A stretch of 64,000 nt of DNA from Imperialibacter sp963977595. GTDB taxonomy: Bacteria; Bacteroidota; Bacteroidia; Cytophagales; Cyclobacteriaceae. The stretch covers positions 4,092,001 to 4,156,000 of the forward strand of contig NZ_CP180355.1 in the NCBI RefSeq assembly GCF_048007035.1, written 5' to 3'. The notes below the pieces were generated by a model. That model was not told where the DNA came from, searched no databases, and saw only the letters and a list, made by a program, of their open reading frames with translations. The position numbers and the translations under genes were made by a program. Within the stretch, counting starts at the first letter, position 1. The number at the start of each line of letters is the position of its first letter. Of this stretch, positions 8,407-17,100 are shown piece after piece.

Positions 8407-9090
8407 ATGAACCTTAACAAGCTGCTTTTTACGGCACTTCTGGCTTTCCTTTTTTCTCCGGCTATTTCGCAATCTTTTAACGGACGAAACCTTGCCGATC
8501 ATATGCTGATCAAGATCATGGACAAAAGCCTGTACAAACAGGAATATCCTGTCGATGGCTCTCCCTACTTAAACCCAGAGTTTACAGAAGGTGAGGTGTA
8601 CACCAGCAAGGGGAATTATACCGAGGTGCCGTTGCGATACAATATTGATACAGATGTGATTGAATTCAGCCAGGACGAGGCAGTATACGCACTTGACCCT
8701 GAGCCGAGGATAAAGAAAGTGGTGATAGGCGAAAATGTGTTTGTGGTAGAAAAAGGAGAAATAATCGGGAAGATGAATAACAGCTTTTATCTTCGGCTTG
8801 ACAGCGGCAAGGCCCAGTTGTTGATGAAAAAAGCGGTGTCGTTCAGAGAAGCTCAGCCGGCTCAGGCCATGCAGGCGGCGTCTACCCCGGCCAGGTATCA
8901 GAAGATGCCAGATCAGTACTTTTACAAAATAGGAGATGGTGGGGTAATGAAAATCGGCAGTATCAAGAAATTGATCGAAGAGTTTCCTGACAAACAGGAA
9001 GAGCTCAGTGCTTTCGCCAAAAAGGAAAAGATATCTCCTAAAAATGAGAGGGAGCTGATCAGCTTTTTTCAGTATTACAATTCTCTCTAG
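8407..9090 (+). CDS. Secreted hypothetical protein
   Basis: The start at 8407 gives 227 residues with a signal peptide (MNLNKLLFTALLAFLFSPAISQ). The frame is open back to 8308, but that extension overlaps a terminator hairpin and is not convincing. The mature protein has a first half rich in beta strands (YLNPEFTEGEVYTSKGNYTEVPLRYN) and a helical C-terminus (IKKLIEEFPDKQEELSAFAKKEKI). Many secreted Bacteroidota proteins share this layout, but I do not know a function for them. The preceding hairpin suggests transcript-level control. Confidence 0.7.
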   Translation: MNLNKLLFTALLAFLFSPAISQSFNGRNLADHMLIKIMDKSLYKQEYPVDGSPYLNPEFTEGEVYTSKGNYTEVPLRYNIDTDVIEFSQDEAVYALDPEPRIKKVVIGENVFVVEKGEIIGKMNNSFYLRLDSGKAQLLMKKAVSFREAQPAQAMQAASTPARYQKMPDQYFYKIGDGGVMKIGSIKKLIEEFPDKQEELSAFAKKEKISPKNERELISFFQYYNSL

Positions 9091-9180
9091 GCTAACACAG
9101 CATCGTTTCTTTTCAGCTAGGTACACTTCACTTGTTCTCCTCATTTCCTTTGCAAACAGGAAATAAATAGTTTCTATATC

Positions 9181-9230
9181 ATTTGGTTTTAGGAATCAAA
9201 TCTGCTTACATTAGATTTGGTTTTAGGAAT
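9181..9230 (+). promoter_or_regulatory. Direct repeat upstream of PadR gene 1
   Basis: ATTTGGTTTTAGGAAT occurs exactly twice, at 9181-9196 and 9215-9230, starting 34 bp apart and ending 14 bp before the PadR start. The second copy overlaps TAGATTTG (9212-9219), which fits the Bacteroidota -7 element TAnnTTTG. The first copy is followed by CAAAT, making an ATTTG...CAAAT dyad. Likely PadR operators around the promoter. Confidence 0.55.
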
Positions 9231-9244
9231 ATAATACGTAGACT

Positions 9245-9568
9245 ATGAAGTTAGGAGCATTTGAAGAATTGGTATTACTGGCGGTAGGTTCGCTTGGCGA
9301 GGAGGCCTATGGGGTTACTGTAAAGGAAACACTTCAGCAGAAAATGGGTAAGAACCCCAGCATTGGTGCGCTACACTCCGCTCTTTACCGGTTGGAGGAT
9401 AAGGGCTGTGTAACATCTGAGGAGGGCGGTGCAACAACGGAACGGGGTGGTCGCCGGAAGAAATTTTATAAGCTGACGGCCTATGGCATTACCATGCTGG
9501 AGGAAGCCAACCAGTTGCGAATGGAGTTTGCCCGCCAGGTGCCCGGGCTCAACTTAAGCACGGAGTAA
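9245..9568 (+). CDS. PadR-family transcriptional regulator (cassette 1)
   Basis: 107 residues. The winged-helix PadR core is plain: FEELVLLAVGSL (helix 1), AYGVTVKETLQQKMG, SIGALHSALYRLEDKGCV (recognition helix) and GGRRKKFYKLTAYG (wing). PadR proteins are usually repressors released by a ligand or by stress. The gene is followed 79 bp later by a large FtsX-like permease, its probable target, and preceded by a duplicated repeat that may be its operator. It is shorter than classical PadR (about 180 residues) because it lacks the long C-terminal Vir_act domain, as do the other four copies here. Confidence 0.92.
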   Translation: MKLGAFEELVLLAVGSLGEEAYGVTVKETLQQKMGKNPSIGALHSALYRLEDKGCVTSEEGGATTERGGRRKKFYKLTAYGITMLEEANQLRMEFARQVPGLNLSTE

Positions 9569-9647
9569 GTCGAGCCCACAGCGACACATCAGATTTTTTC
9601 GCTGTCAGTTCAGTCATAAGCTGGCGGCACGATTTATAGAAAGAGCC

Positions 9648-12215
9648 ATGTCAAATAGAAAAATACACCCTCCCCGCCTCGCTGACCGCTTCCTGCAGTG
9701 GTTCTGCTCTGAAGACGTGCTGGAAACACTCCAAGGGGACTTGTATGAGCTGTATGAAAAGCGGAGGGAGAAAAAGGGGGAACTCCTGGCGGACATTTAC
9801 TATGCGTTCGATGTGCTAAGTGCACTTCGGCCATTTGCACTTGAAAAGAAAAGGTCAAACTCAAATTATACAACGATGCTTCATCATTATTTAACCATTT
9901 CGTGGCGGAACCTCCGGGTCAACCGCCTTTACTCATTGCTCAATATTTCCGGGCTGGCCGTTGGCCTGGCTTGTGGTATACTGATCCTATTGTGGATTTC
10001 GCATGAGCTGAGTTACGATACTTTCCATAAAAACCAGTCAAACATCTACCAGTTGATGCGCCATGAGGTAATGAGCGGTGAATACTTCACAGGCGATGTT
10101 ACCCCTGCGCCATTGGGGCCGAGCCTCAAGAGTGGCATGCCCGAAGTAGTTTATGCGACTCGTACGCTTGGGGCTGGTAAACAGCTGGTGAACGCAGGGC
10201 ACGAAAATACCTATGAAGCGGTACTTTATGCGGATCCCGATTTTTTTAACATAATGACCTTCCCGTCTGTTACGGGGAATGCCATAGAAGCTTTAAATTC
10301 TCCCGGCAGCGTAGTCATTACCGAGCGAACTGCCAAAAAGCTATTTGAGCACGCAGACCCAATAGGAAAGACGATCACAGTTAATAATACCGACGAATTT
10401 TTGGTAGCATCCGTTATCCGGGACGTCCCAACCAATAGCTCGATCCGATTTGATATCGTTATTCCTTTCAGCACCTATGAGCAAAACAGACAGCTTAAGT
10501 GGGACAATAATTCCTTCCAGACATGGATACTGCTTGCTCCGTCCACAGATTTGCTTGCTTTTAATGAAAAAATAGATGGCATGGTTGAAGAGCATTTGGA
10601 CAACGAAGAAGTTCATTTGTTTGCTTTTCCCCTCGAACGCCTGCACCTCTACAACCACTTTGCCAACGGAAAGCCCGATGGTGGCAAAATAGACTTCGTC
10701 TACCTCGTGGGGGCGCTTGGCGTGTTTATTTTGCTCCTTGCTTGCGTGAACTTTATGAACCTGGCCACGGCACGCTCCGAACGGAGGGTAAAGGAAGTAG
10801 GGATCAGGAAGATGATAGGGGCACAGCGAAGAATCATTGTGGGGCAATTTTTGACCGAGGCAATGGTGATCACATTTTTGGGGCTGTTCCTGAGCGTTGT
10901 GGCAGTCAAACTCTTGTTGCCGTCTTTCAATGAACTTACAGGCAAAGACCTTTCAATGTCGCTGGCCAACTGGCGGCTGTGGTCATCAGTGTTGCTGCTT
11001 GGCTGGGTCACCGGGATGGTGGCCGGGAGCTATCCTGCATTTTTCCTCAGTAGTTTCAAGCCTGTACAGGCCGTGACGGGGCTGGGCAGCGCAGGCAAAG
11101 GAGCGTCTGTTTTCCGGCGTGTTCTTGTAACGTTTCAGTTTTTCGTTTCCATTTTCCTGATTATAGCCACTATTGTAACTTATGTCCAATTGGAACACGT
11201 GCAGAGCCGACCATTAGGATATGACCAGGAGAACCTGGTTGAGCTGCCAGTGCGTGGGGATATGGGAAAGGAGTTTGATGTATTTAAGAACGACATTCTG
11301 CGGGTGCCGGGCGTAACGGCGATGTCTGCAGGAGGAGACAACCTCCTCAAGGTTGGTGGTGGCCTCACAGGATTTCAATGGCCGGGAAAAGGCCCCGATG
11401 AAGACTTCCCCATTAATATTACCTGGGTTCACTACGATTGGATAGAGGCAACTGGTTTGGCCATTGCCGAGGGAAGAGACTTTAGCCAGGCATACGGCAG
11501 CGACTCATTGGCATGCCTGATCAATGAAACTGCTGCCAGGCGCATGAGGCTGGAGCAACCTGTTGGCACCCATATAGGTGGCAATAGCTATATTATCGGT
11601 GTCGTAAAGGATTTTGTATTTAACGACCCTACCAGCGAGCCGGAACCTCTGGTTATTTATCTTGGAACAAATCAAATCAAACACATTTTCATACGCTTCC
11701 AAAACGACCAGGCCTGGCAGGATAGACTCGGCCAGGTAGAGCAAATATTTGCCAGCTATTTCCCTACTTATCCTTTCGAAGTTCATTTCACAAAAGACGA
11801 GTATCAAAAGCGATTTGCGACAATCCGATCTATGCGGGGAATGGCTACACTATTCAGCGGACTAGCCATCTTTATTGCTTGTCTGGGATTAATTGGCCTT
11901 TCAGCCTACGTAGCTGAGCGACGTAGAAAGGAAGTAGGTATTCGTAAAGTGCTGGGAGCTACCATTTCAAATATCAGCATTGCCCTTTCTTTGGACTTCC
12001 TAAAACCGGTGTTTTTATCCTTTCTCCTCGCAGCTCCCCTTGCAGGATGGCTATTAGATACCGGCCTGGACAATATTGACTATAGGATAGAGCTTTCGTG
12101 GTGGATTTTTGCGCTGGCTGGCGGGCTTGTATTGCTACTGGCATGCCTGATGGTGAGCTATCATGCTATCAAAGCGTCGACAGCTAATCCTGTGGAATCG
12201 CTGAGAAGAGAATAG
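9648..12215 (+). CDS. Permease prefix domain-containing FtsX/MacB-like permease (cassette 1)
   Basis: 855 residues. A soluble N-terminal prefix (~6-70: RFLQWFCSEDVLETLQGDLYELYEKR) precedes a duplicated MacB-type permease: TM1 at ~97-118, a periplasmic core to ~345, three TM segments (~350-515), a second periplasmic core and three more TM segments. FtsX signatures EVGIRKMIGAQ and EVGIRKVLGAT mark both halves, and the end is ANPVESLRRE. Such permeases normally work with an ABC ATPase (MacB/LolD type) in mechanotransmission or efflux; none is encoded nearby. The prefix resembles the permease prefix domain 2 described for Bacteroidota transporters and may dock a shared ATPase (inference). ATG preferred; cassette with the PadR gene 79 bp upstream. 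Confidence 0.93.
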   Translation: MSNRKIHPPRLADRFLQWFCSEDVLETLQGDLYELYEKRREKKGELLADIYYAFDVLSALRPFALEKKRSNSNYTTMLHHYLTISWRNLRVNRLYSLLNISGLAVGLACGILILLWISHELSYDTFHKNQSNIYQLMRHEVMSGEYFTGDVTPAPLGPSLKSGMPEVVYATRTLGAGKQLVNAGHENTYEAVLYADPDFFNIMTFPSVTGNAIEALNSPGSVVITERTAKKLFEHADPIGKTITVNNTDEFLVASVIRDVPTNSSIRFDIVIPFSTYEQNRQLKWDNNSFQTWILLAPSTDLLAFNEKIDGMVEEHLDNEEVHLFAFPLERLHLYNHFANGKPDGGKIDFVYLVGALGVFILLLACVNFMNLATARSERRVKEVGIRKMIGAQRRIIVGQFLTEAMVITFLGLFLSVVAVKLLLPSFNELTGKDLSMSLANWRLWSSVLLLGWVTGMVAGSYPAFFLSSFKPVQAVTGLGSAGKGASVFRRVLVTFQFFVSIFLIIATIVTYVQLEHVQSRPLGYDQENLVELPVRGDMGKEFDVFKNDILRVPGVTAMSAGGDNLLKVGGGLTGFQWPGKGPDEDFPINITWVHYDWIEATGLAIAEGRDFSQAYGSDSLACLINETAARRMRLEQPVGTHIGGNSYIIGVVKDFVFNDPTSEPEPLVIYLGTNQIKHIFIRFQNDQAWQDRLGQVEQIFASYFPTYPFEVHFTKDEYQKRFATIRSMRGMATLFSGLAIFIACLGLIGLSAYVAERRRKEVGIRKVLGATISNISIALSLDFLKPVFLSFLLAAPLAGWLLDTGLDNIDYRIELSWWIFALAGGLVLLLACLMVSYHAIKASTANPVESLRRE

Positions 12216-12251
12216 GCTACTACATTATTGTCGTTCCTGCCACAAAGGTAT

Positions 12252-12321
12252 AATTGACATATGTTATACTTTATATAACATATGTCAATTCTTTCCGTAT
12301 ATTTGTTATACTATATATAAC
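12252..12321 (+). promoter_or_regulatory. Two dyads upstream of PadR gene 2
   Basis: A perfect dyad with 17-base arms (AATTGACATATGTTATA and its complement) and a 5-base spacer spans 12252-12290. A second, shorter dyad at 12305-12321 repeats its core, GTTATA-N5-TATAAC. TATATTTG at 12298-12305, a good -7 element, lies between them, so bound regulator would cover the promoter. The dyads contain ATGT/ACAT elements like known PadR operators. Confidence 0.75.
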
Positions 12322-12330
12322 TAATGGCAA

Positions 12331-12666
12331 ATGGAAAAGGAATACATCGGTGAATTGGAAGAGTTGGTGCTGCTCCTGATAGTGATGCTCAAAGAAGATG
12401 CTTATGGGCTGGCTATTAGAAAGGCGCTGAGGGAACAAGCTGGCCGCACCGTTACTATTGGTGCAGTGCACGGCACAGTGAACCGCCTGGAGAGCAAGGG
12501 CTTTATCGAATCGAGACTTGGTGGCGCCACCGAGGCAAGAGGAGGGAGGCACAAGCGGATTTTCAGTCTCACTGCCTCTGGTAAAAAGGTGCTGGAAAGA
12601 AGCCGGGATGTGAAGGTCAACCTTTGGATGCAGATTCCAGAACTGGCCATCAACAAGCTAGGCTAA
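12331..12666 (+). CDS. PadR-family transcriptional regulator (cassette 2)
   Basis: 111 residues with the same winged-helix layout as the first copy (LEELVLLLIVMLKEDAYGL, TIGAVHGTVNRLESKGFI, GGRHKRIFSLTASGKK). It ends 6 bp before the permease ATG at 12673, so the pair forms an operon. The long dyad at 12252-12290 and its short partner at 12305-12321 are the best operator candidates in the array. The start at 12331 is 9 bp after the second dyad, so autoregulation is likely. Confidence 0.92.
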   Translation: MEKEYIGELEELVLLLIVMLKEDAYGLAIRKALREQAGRTVTIGAVHGTVNRLESKGFIESRLGGATEARGGRHKRIFSLTASGKKVLERSRDVKVNLWMQIPELAINKLG

Positions 12667-12672
12667 TTGCCC

Positions 12673-15273
12673 ATGACTGCATTCAAAAATCAACAACCCC
12701 CAAGGTCGGCAGAGCGATTTCTTGCATGGTTCATCAAAGACGACTTGCTGGACGAAATCCTAGGAGACCTGTATGAATACCACACTGAGCTGGCAGATCA
12801 ACCCCACTGGAAAAAGAGCCTTTTCTACTGGTTTCATGTGCTTCATTTTCTGAGGCCATTTGCACTGAAAAGAATAATAAGGTCAAACTCAAATTATACA
12901 ACCATGTTTAAGCACTATTTCAAAATCTCCTGGAGGAACCTTCTCAGGAACAAGGGCTACTCTTTCATCAACATTGGTGGATTGGCGGTCGGGATGACGG
13001 TAGCCATCCTCATCAGCCTGTGGATTTACGACGAACTCTCTTTTAATAAGTATCACATAAACTACGACACGATCGCTAAAGTCTACCGTACCAATAAATT
13101 TGACAGTTTCGCCAATACAGTTCATGCGCCGGGGCTTGCCTCTGTGCTCAAGACCGACTATGGAGATTTTTTTGAGGATGTGGCACTTGTGAGAGCCAGG
13201 CTGGAGGAACGGGTTATTGCTGTTGGAGAAAAGAAGTTTTCGCAAAGCGGGTATTTTATGCAGGACGGCGGGCCGCAAATCCTTACTCTGAATATGAAGT
13301 ACGGCAGCCAGGGCGGCTTGAAAGAAATGAACTCCATTATGCTGTCTTCCTCACTTGCTGGCAAGCTTTTCGGCGAGGCAGACCCTGTTGGGGAGATGGT
13401 GACCATGGATGCCACCACCAGCCTGCAAGTGACTGGTGTGTACGAAGACCTTCCGAAAAACACTGAATTCAGTGAACCGTCCTACCTGGCACCTGCCGAG
13501 CTATATGTAAATGGCTGGACAACACTCAATGTGTGGGATAATTATTTTACCTACATCTATCTCCAAATCAAACCAGAGCACTCGTTTGATGAGATATCAG
13601 CTACCATAGCTGAGGCAATGATGCCTCATGTTGACGAGGAAACAGCAAAGTCAGAGCCGAGAATATTTCTTCAGCCAATGAGCCAATGGCATCTTTATTC
13701 GGAATTTGAGAACGGCAAGCCGGTGACAAGCCAGAGGCTGAAAGCTGTTTGGTACAACGGCATCATTGGCGCATTCGTGTTGTTGCTGGCCTGCATCAAT
13801 TTCATGAACCTCAGCACAGCCCGGTCCGAAAAACGTGCCAAGGAAGTCGGGATACTCAAAGCCCTTGGTTCGCACCGCAGTCAGCTAATACAGCAGTTTT
13901 TCGGAGAGTCCATGCTGGTCACCCTGCTTGCCTTTATAGTAGCCATTTTCTTAGTAGTGCTGACGCTGCCCTGGTTCAATTCGGTGGCAGCCAAAGCCAT
14001 GGTATTCCCATGGGCAAGCCCCCTCTTCTGGCTGGCTGTGTTGTCGATTGTGCTGGTGACCGGAGTGTTGGCAGGCAGCTATCCTGCTCTTTTCCTTTCA
14101 TCACTCAGTGCGGTAAAGGTACTGAAGGGTACGTTCAAGGCCGGTCGTTTGGCATCGTTGCCACGGAAAGTATTGGTGGTTATCCAATTTACAGTATCGA
14201 TCAGCCTGATCATTGGCACGCTGGTAGTATATCAGCAACTGGAATACGCCAAGAGCCTGCCCGTTGGCTACTCCAGGGATGGTTTGATCTCGCTGAGGAG
14301 TGCTTCGAAGGAGTTCAAAGGAAAGTACCTGGTGCTAAGAAATGAACTGAAGCAAACAGGCATGGTGGAGGAAATTGCCGAAGCAAACTATTCGGTGACC
14401 GACACCCGTGGTTGGAATGGTGGATTTGCCTGGCATGGAGAAAAATATGAGCAGACATTCAATACTATTTTTGTGACGTATGAGTATGGCAAAACCGTCG
14501 GTTTGCAATTCGTTGATGGCAGAGATTTCTCGAGAGACATAACAAGCGATAAAAGTGGCATCATCATCAACGAGTCAGCCGCTAAGCTATTTGCACTCGA
14601 AAACCCAGTTGGCGAAGAATTAGCTTGGCAGGACAGAGGTTCCTATACCATTCTGGGCGTAGTAAAAGATATGGTGAAAGGTTCGCCTTACGAACCCACC
14701 GATCCGTCGGTCATTTTCTTAGGGGAGTTTGATATGTCTTGGCTGTATATCCGCCTCAATCCTGCCGTAAGCATGCACGAAGCCCTCCCGAAAATTCAGG
14801 AAGTGTTTGCAAGACTCACCCCATCTACACCCTTCGACTACACCTTTGCTGATGAAGCTTACGCTTTAAAATTTGAGGAAGAAGAGCGAATCGGCAAACT
14901 GGGGTTTGTGTTTGCTGGTTTGGCCATTTTGATTAGCTGCCTGGGATTATTGGGGCTGTCGGCTTTTGTGGCGGAGCAACGCATTCGGGAAATTGGCATT
15001 CGAAAGGTGTTGGGTGCGTCAGTAGCGAACCTTTGGCAAATGCTGTCCAGAGACTTTGTGGTGCTTGTGGTCATTTCCTGCTTTATCGCCATGCCATTGG
15101 CCTGGTATTTCATGGACAGCTGGCTGGATAGCTTCGTGTACCGATCTACCATCAGCTGGTTGGTTTTTGCCGTCACTGGTGCCATTGCCTTGCTGATTAC
15201 CCTGGCTACTGTAAGCTTTCAAGCTTTGAAGGCTGCGACCGCTAACCCGGTGAAGTCGTTGAGAACAGAGTAG
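12673..15273 (+). CDS. Permease prefix domain-containing FtsX/MacB-like permease (cassette 2)
   Basis: 866 residues from the ATG at 12673; a TTG two codons earlier is possible. Prefix region ~8-68 (RFLAWFIKDDLLDEILGDLYEYHTEL), then the SNSNYTTMFKHY junction also seen in cassette 1, TM1 (~98-118), periplasmic core, three TM segments, second core and three TM segments. FtsX signatures EVGILKALGSH and EIGIRKVLGAS, ending ANPVKSLRTE. It is clearly a paralogue of the cassette 1 permease but diverged through both periplasmic parts, which suggests a different ligand. No ATPase gene follows; the next gene is an unrelated Uma2-like gene. Confidence 0.93.
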   Translation: MTAFKNQQPPRSAERFLAWFIKDDLLDEILGDLYEYHTELADQPHWKKSLFYWFHVLHFLRPFALKRIIRSNSNYTTMFKHYFKISWRNLLRNKGYSFINIGGLAVGMTVAILISLWIYDELSFNKYHINYDTIAKVYRTNKFDSFANTVHAPGLASVLKTDYGDFFEDVALVRARLEERVIAVGEKKFSQSGYFMQDGGPQILTLNMKYGSQGGLKEMNSIMLSSSLAGKLFGEADPVGEMVTMDATTSLQVTGVYEDLPKNTEFSEPSYLAPAELYVNGWTTLNVWDNYFTYIYLQIKPEHSFDEISATIAEAMMPHVDEETAKSEPRIFLQPMSQWHLYSEFENGKPVTSQRLKAVWYNGIIGAFVLLLACINFMNLSTARSEKRAKEVGILKALGSHRSQLIQQFFGESMLVTLLAFIVAIFLVVLTLPWFNSVAAKAMVFPWASPLFWLAVLSIVLVTGVLAGSYPALFLSSLSAVKVLKGTFKAGRLASLPRKVLVVIQFTVSISLIIGTLVVYQQLEYAKSLPVGYSRDGLISLRSASKEFKGKYLVLRNELKQTGMVEEIAEANYSVTDTRGWNGGFAWHGEKYEQTFNTIFVTYEYGKTVGLQFVDGRDFSRDITSDKSGIIINESAAKLFALENPVGEELAWQDRGSYTILGVVKDMVKGSPYEPTDPSVIFLGEFDMSWLYIRLNPAVSMHEALPKIQEVFARLTPSTPFDYTFADEAYALKFEEEERIGKLGFVFAGLAILISCLGLLGLSAFVAEQRIREIGIRKVLGASVANLWQMLSRDFVVLVVISCFIAMPLAWYFMDSWLDSFVYRSTISWLVFAVTGAIALLITLATVSFQALKAATANPVKSLRTE

Positions 15274-15330
15274 CTCTCCCTTCCCGGAAGGTTAAAAATT
15301 TGTATATTTCACTAGAAAAAGCGTATAGCG

Positions 15331-15888
15331 ATGGCTACAGAAGTAATGAAGCGGTTGATTAATGTAGACGAGTACTACAAGATGGCAGAGGTGGGCATAT
15401 TAAAGCCGGGTGATCGTGTGGAATTAATCAATGGAGAAATATATGAGATGAGTCCAATAGGAAATAAGCACTATAGTGCTGTTAATAAGGTCAGTAATTT
15501 TTTGAAAGAGGTCTTGCTGAAAAGTGTGATTGTCAGTGTGCAGAACCCAATTAGAATTAATGAGGGAAATGAACCAGAGCCTGATATTTGTTTGCTGAAG
15601 CCCCGAAGCGACTTTTATGCTGATCAATTTCCAGGGCCTAATGATGCTTTACTTATTATCGAAGTGGCTGATAGTTCACTTCAGTTTGACAGGGACGTGA
15701 AAAGCGTTACATACGCACTAGCGGGCATCCCCGATTATTGGGTTATTAATCTGAAAGAAAACGTTCTGGAAATTTATAGCGATCCGGAAAAAGGCAGATA
15801 CCGAACAAGTTCAGTCAAAAATAAGGATAGCAAAGTGTCCCTTTCATTCATTGATATGGAAATACCTGTTAGTGAAATAATGATTTGA
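15331..15888 (+). CDS. Uma2-family (DUF820) nuclease-like protein
   Basis: 185 residues of the Uma2/DUF820 family, a PD-(D/E)XK nuclease fold. Family motifs: VELINGEIYEMSPIG, EPEPDICLLKP (Asp), ALLIIEVADSS (Glu), and the region YALAGIPDYWVINL. Uma2 members are abundant in cyanobacteria and Bacteroidota; the natural role is not established. It is cytoplasmic (no signal). It sits alone between permease cassettes 2 and 3. The first 22 bp of its coding sequence are repeated just after its stop. Confidence 0.9.
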   Translation: MATEVMKRLINVDEYYKMAEVGILKPGDRVELINGEIYEMSPIGNKHYSAVNKVSNFLKEVLLKSVIVSVQNPIRINEGNEPEPDICLLKPRSDFYADQFPGPNDALLIIEVADSSLQFDRDVKSVTYALAGIPDYWVINLKENVLEIYSDPEKGRYRTSSVKNKDSKVSLSFIDMEIPVSEIMI

Positions 15889-15895
15889 GGTTCAT

Positions 15896-15943
15896 ATGGC
15901 TACAGAAGTAATGAAGCCATTCCTCCCCGGAAGTGATTTATAG
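15896..15943 (+). pseudogene. Remnant of a second Uma2 gene start
   Basis: The first 22 bases of the Uma2 gene (15331-15352) recur exactly at 15896-15917, again after an ATG, and the frame then runs MATEVMKPFLPGSDL to a stop at 15943. It looks like the start of a deleted second Uma2 paralogue or the scar of a tandem duplication. Confidence 0.6.
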
Positions 15944-15968
15944 CCTCACCATGAGGCTATAATTTTTT
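15939..15968 (+). terminator. Intrinsic terminator
   Basis: TATAGCCTCA, a 3-base loop, TGAGGCTATA, then ATTTTTT. It closes the Uma2 transcript; its stem includes the stop codon of the Uma2 remnant. Confidence 0.8.
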
Positions 15969-15970
15969 AT

Positions 15971-16033
15971 GATTATTTACTTAACAAAACTGAAACTAAT
16001 ATATTATATTCACGTTTGTTAAGTAAATAAATC
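15971..16033 (+). promoter_or_regulatory. Long inverted repeat before broken PadR gene
   Basis: GATTATTTACTTAACAAA (15971-15988) and TTTGTTAAGTAAATAAATC (16015-16033) are near-perfect inverted repeats 26 bp apart; the second ends 5 bp before the PadR ATG at 16039. This is the expected position for an operator pair. Confidence 0.6.
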
Positions 16034-16087
16034 ATGAAATGAAAGAGCAATCATTAGGTGAATTTGAAGAGCTGGTGCTGCTGATGG

Positions 16088-16125
16088 TGTAAGCTCCCCC
16101 TAAAATTGGACCACTCAAAAGTTGA
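16088..16125 (+). repeat. IS terminal inverted repeat (left)
   Basis: 38-bp end beginning TGTAAGCTCCCCC and ending AAAAGTTGA; matches the right end with a 1-bp shift and a few mismatches. Confidence 0.9.
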
Positions 16126-16288
16126 CTTTTCCGTTTCACCGGCTGATCAAAAATAGGTGCCTGCTGGCAGCCAGTCAAGACCAAGCAGGCGGTTGATTTT
16201 TGTTTATTTTCAATGGCATCAACCGGTCTTGACAGGCTGTGCGCATTCACCTTGGTAATGATCATCGGCTGAAAAGGAAAAATAGTAT

Positions 16289-17068
16289 TCATATTGTTTG
16301 TAATAGCTCGACAGGAGATCGATACCCAAGTGACTCATGGGGGCGGTATCGGTTGTAATCATCGAGCCATTCTTCAATCTTATATCTCACCTCTGTGAGG
16401 TTATGGAAGACGTTGGCATTTAGTAACTCTTTCCTAATGCTGCCGTTACATCGCTCGACATAGCCATTTTGCATAGGCTTACCAGGCTGGATGAAGGTAA
16501 GGTTGATCTGATGACCCCGACACCATTGATCCAACTGATTGGAGATAAACTCGGGGCCATTATCCACTCTGATCATTTTAGGTAGGCCCCGGAACTCTTT
16601 CAGGTATTCTAGCACTCTGATTACCCTGGATGCTGGAAGTGATGTGTCGGCTTCCAGTGCTAGTACTTCCCGGTTATAGTCATCCATCACATTCAAAAGC
16701 CTGAACCTTCGACCATCCCATAAACTATCATTCATGAAGTCTACAGACCAAACCTGATTGATACCTTCTGGCCTATACAAAGCTTGTTTTACCCTGGCTG
16801 GAATCCGCTTTTTATACCTGCGGCGAATATTAAGATGCAGCCCGGTATAGACTCGGTAAACACGCTTGTGATTCCATACATAGCCTTTCTTCCTGATCCT
16901 GTAATAGGATTGCCAAAAACCTATCGAAGGGTGCTTGTTCACCAGTTCTTCCAGCTCTCTTATCACCGCACCGTCATCCCTAAATTTGGGTACATAGCTG
17001 TATGTGCTTCTCGGCATACTCACTGCTTTACACGCTTGACGCCGACTCACTCCATGCGCTTCGACCAT
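16289..17068 (-). CDS. IS3-family transposase OrfB (DDE integrase core)
   Basis: 259 residues from the first ATG in frame. An HTH_21 region (~30-90) precedes the rve integrase core. Catalytic residues: Asp110 (VWSVDF), Asp169 (RVDNGPEF) and Glu205 (YVERCNGS), with the D-35-E spacing of IS3 transposases. The frame is open upstream without an ATG to the frameshift site at 17107-17113, so the working enzyme is an OrfAB fusion made by -1 frameshifting; OrfB alone would start at ATG 17068. Confidence 0.93.
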   Translation of the reverse strand: MVEAHGVSRRQACKAVSMPRSTYSYVPKFRDDGAVIRELEELVNKHPSIGFWQSYYRIRKKGYVWNHKRVYRVYTGLHLNIRRRYKKRIPARVKQALYRPEGINQVWSVDFMNDSLWDGRRFRLLNVMDDYNREVLALEADTSLPASRVIRVLEYLKEFRGLPKMIRVDNGPEFISNQLDQWCRGHQINLTFIQPGKPMQNGYVERCNGSIRKELLNANVFHNLTEVRYKIEEWLDDYNRYRPHESLGYRSPVELLQTI

Positions 17069-17100
17069 GAACTGAACCAGTACGCCTTTTTCATCAAGCG

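Noticed and set aside
13749..14345. 198-codon + strand frame inside the second permease
   Set aside because: Alternative frame of a permease with clear FtsX motifs; product is low-complexity and unlike any family.
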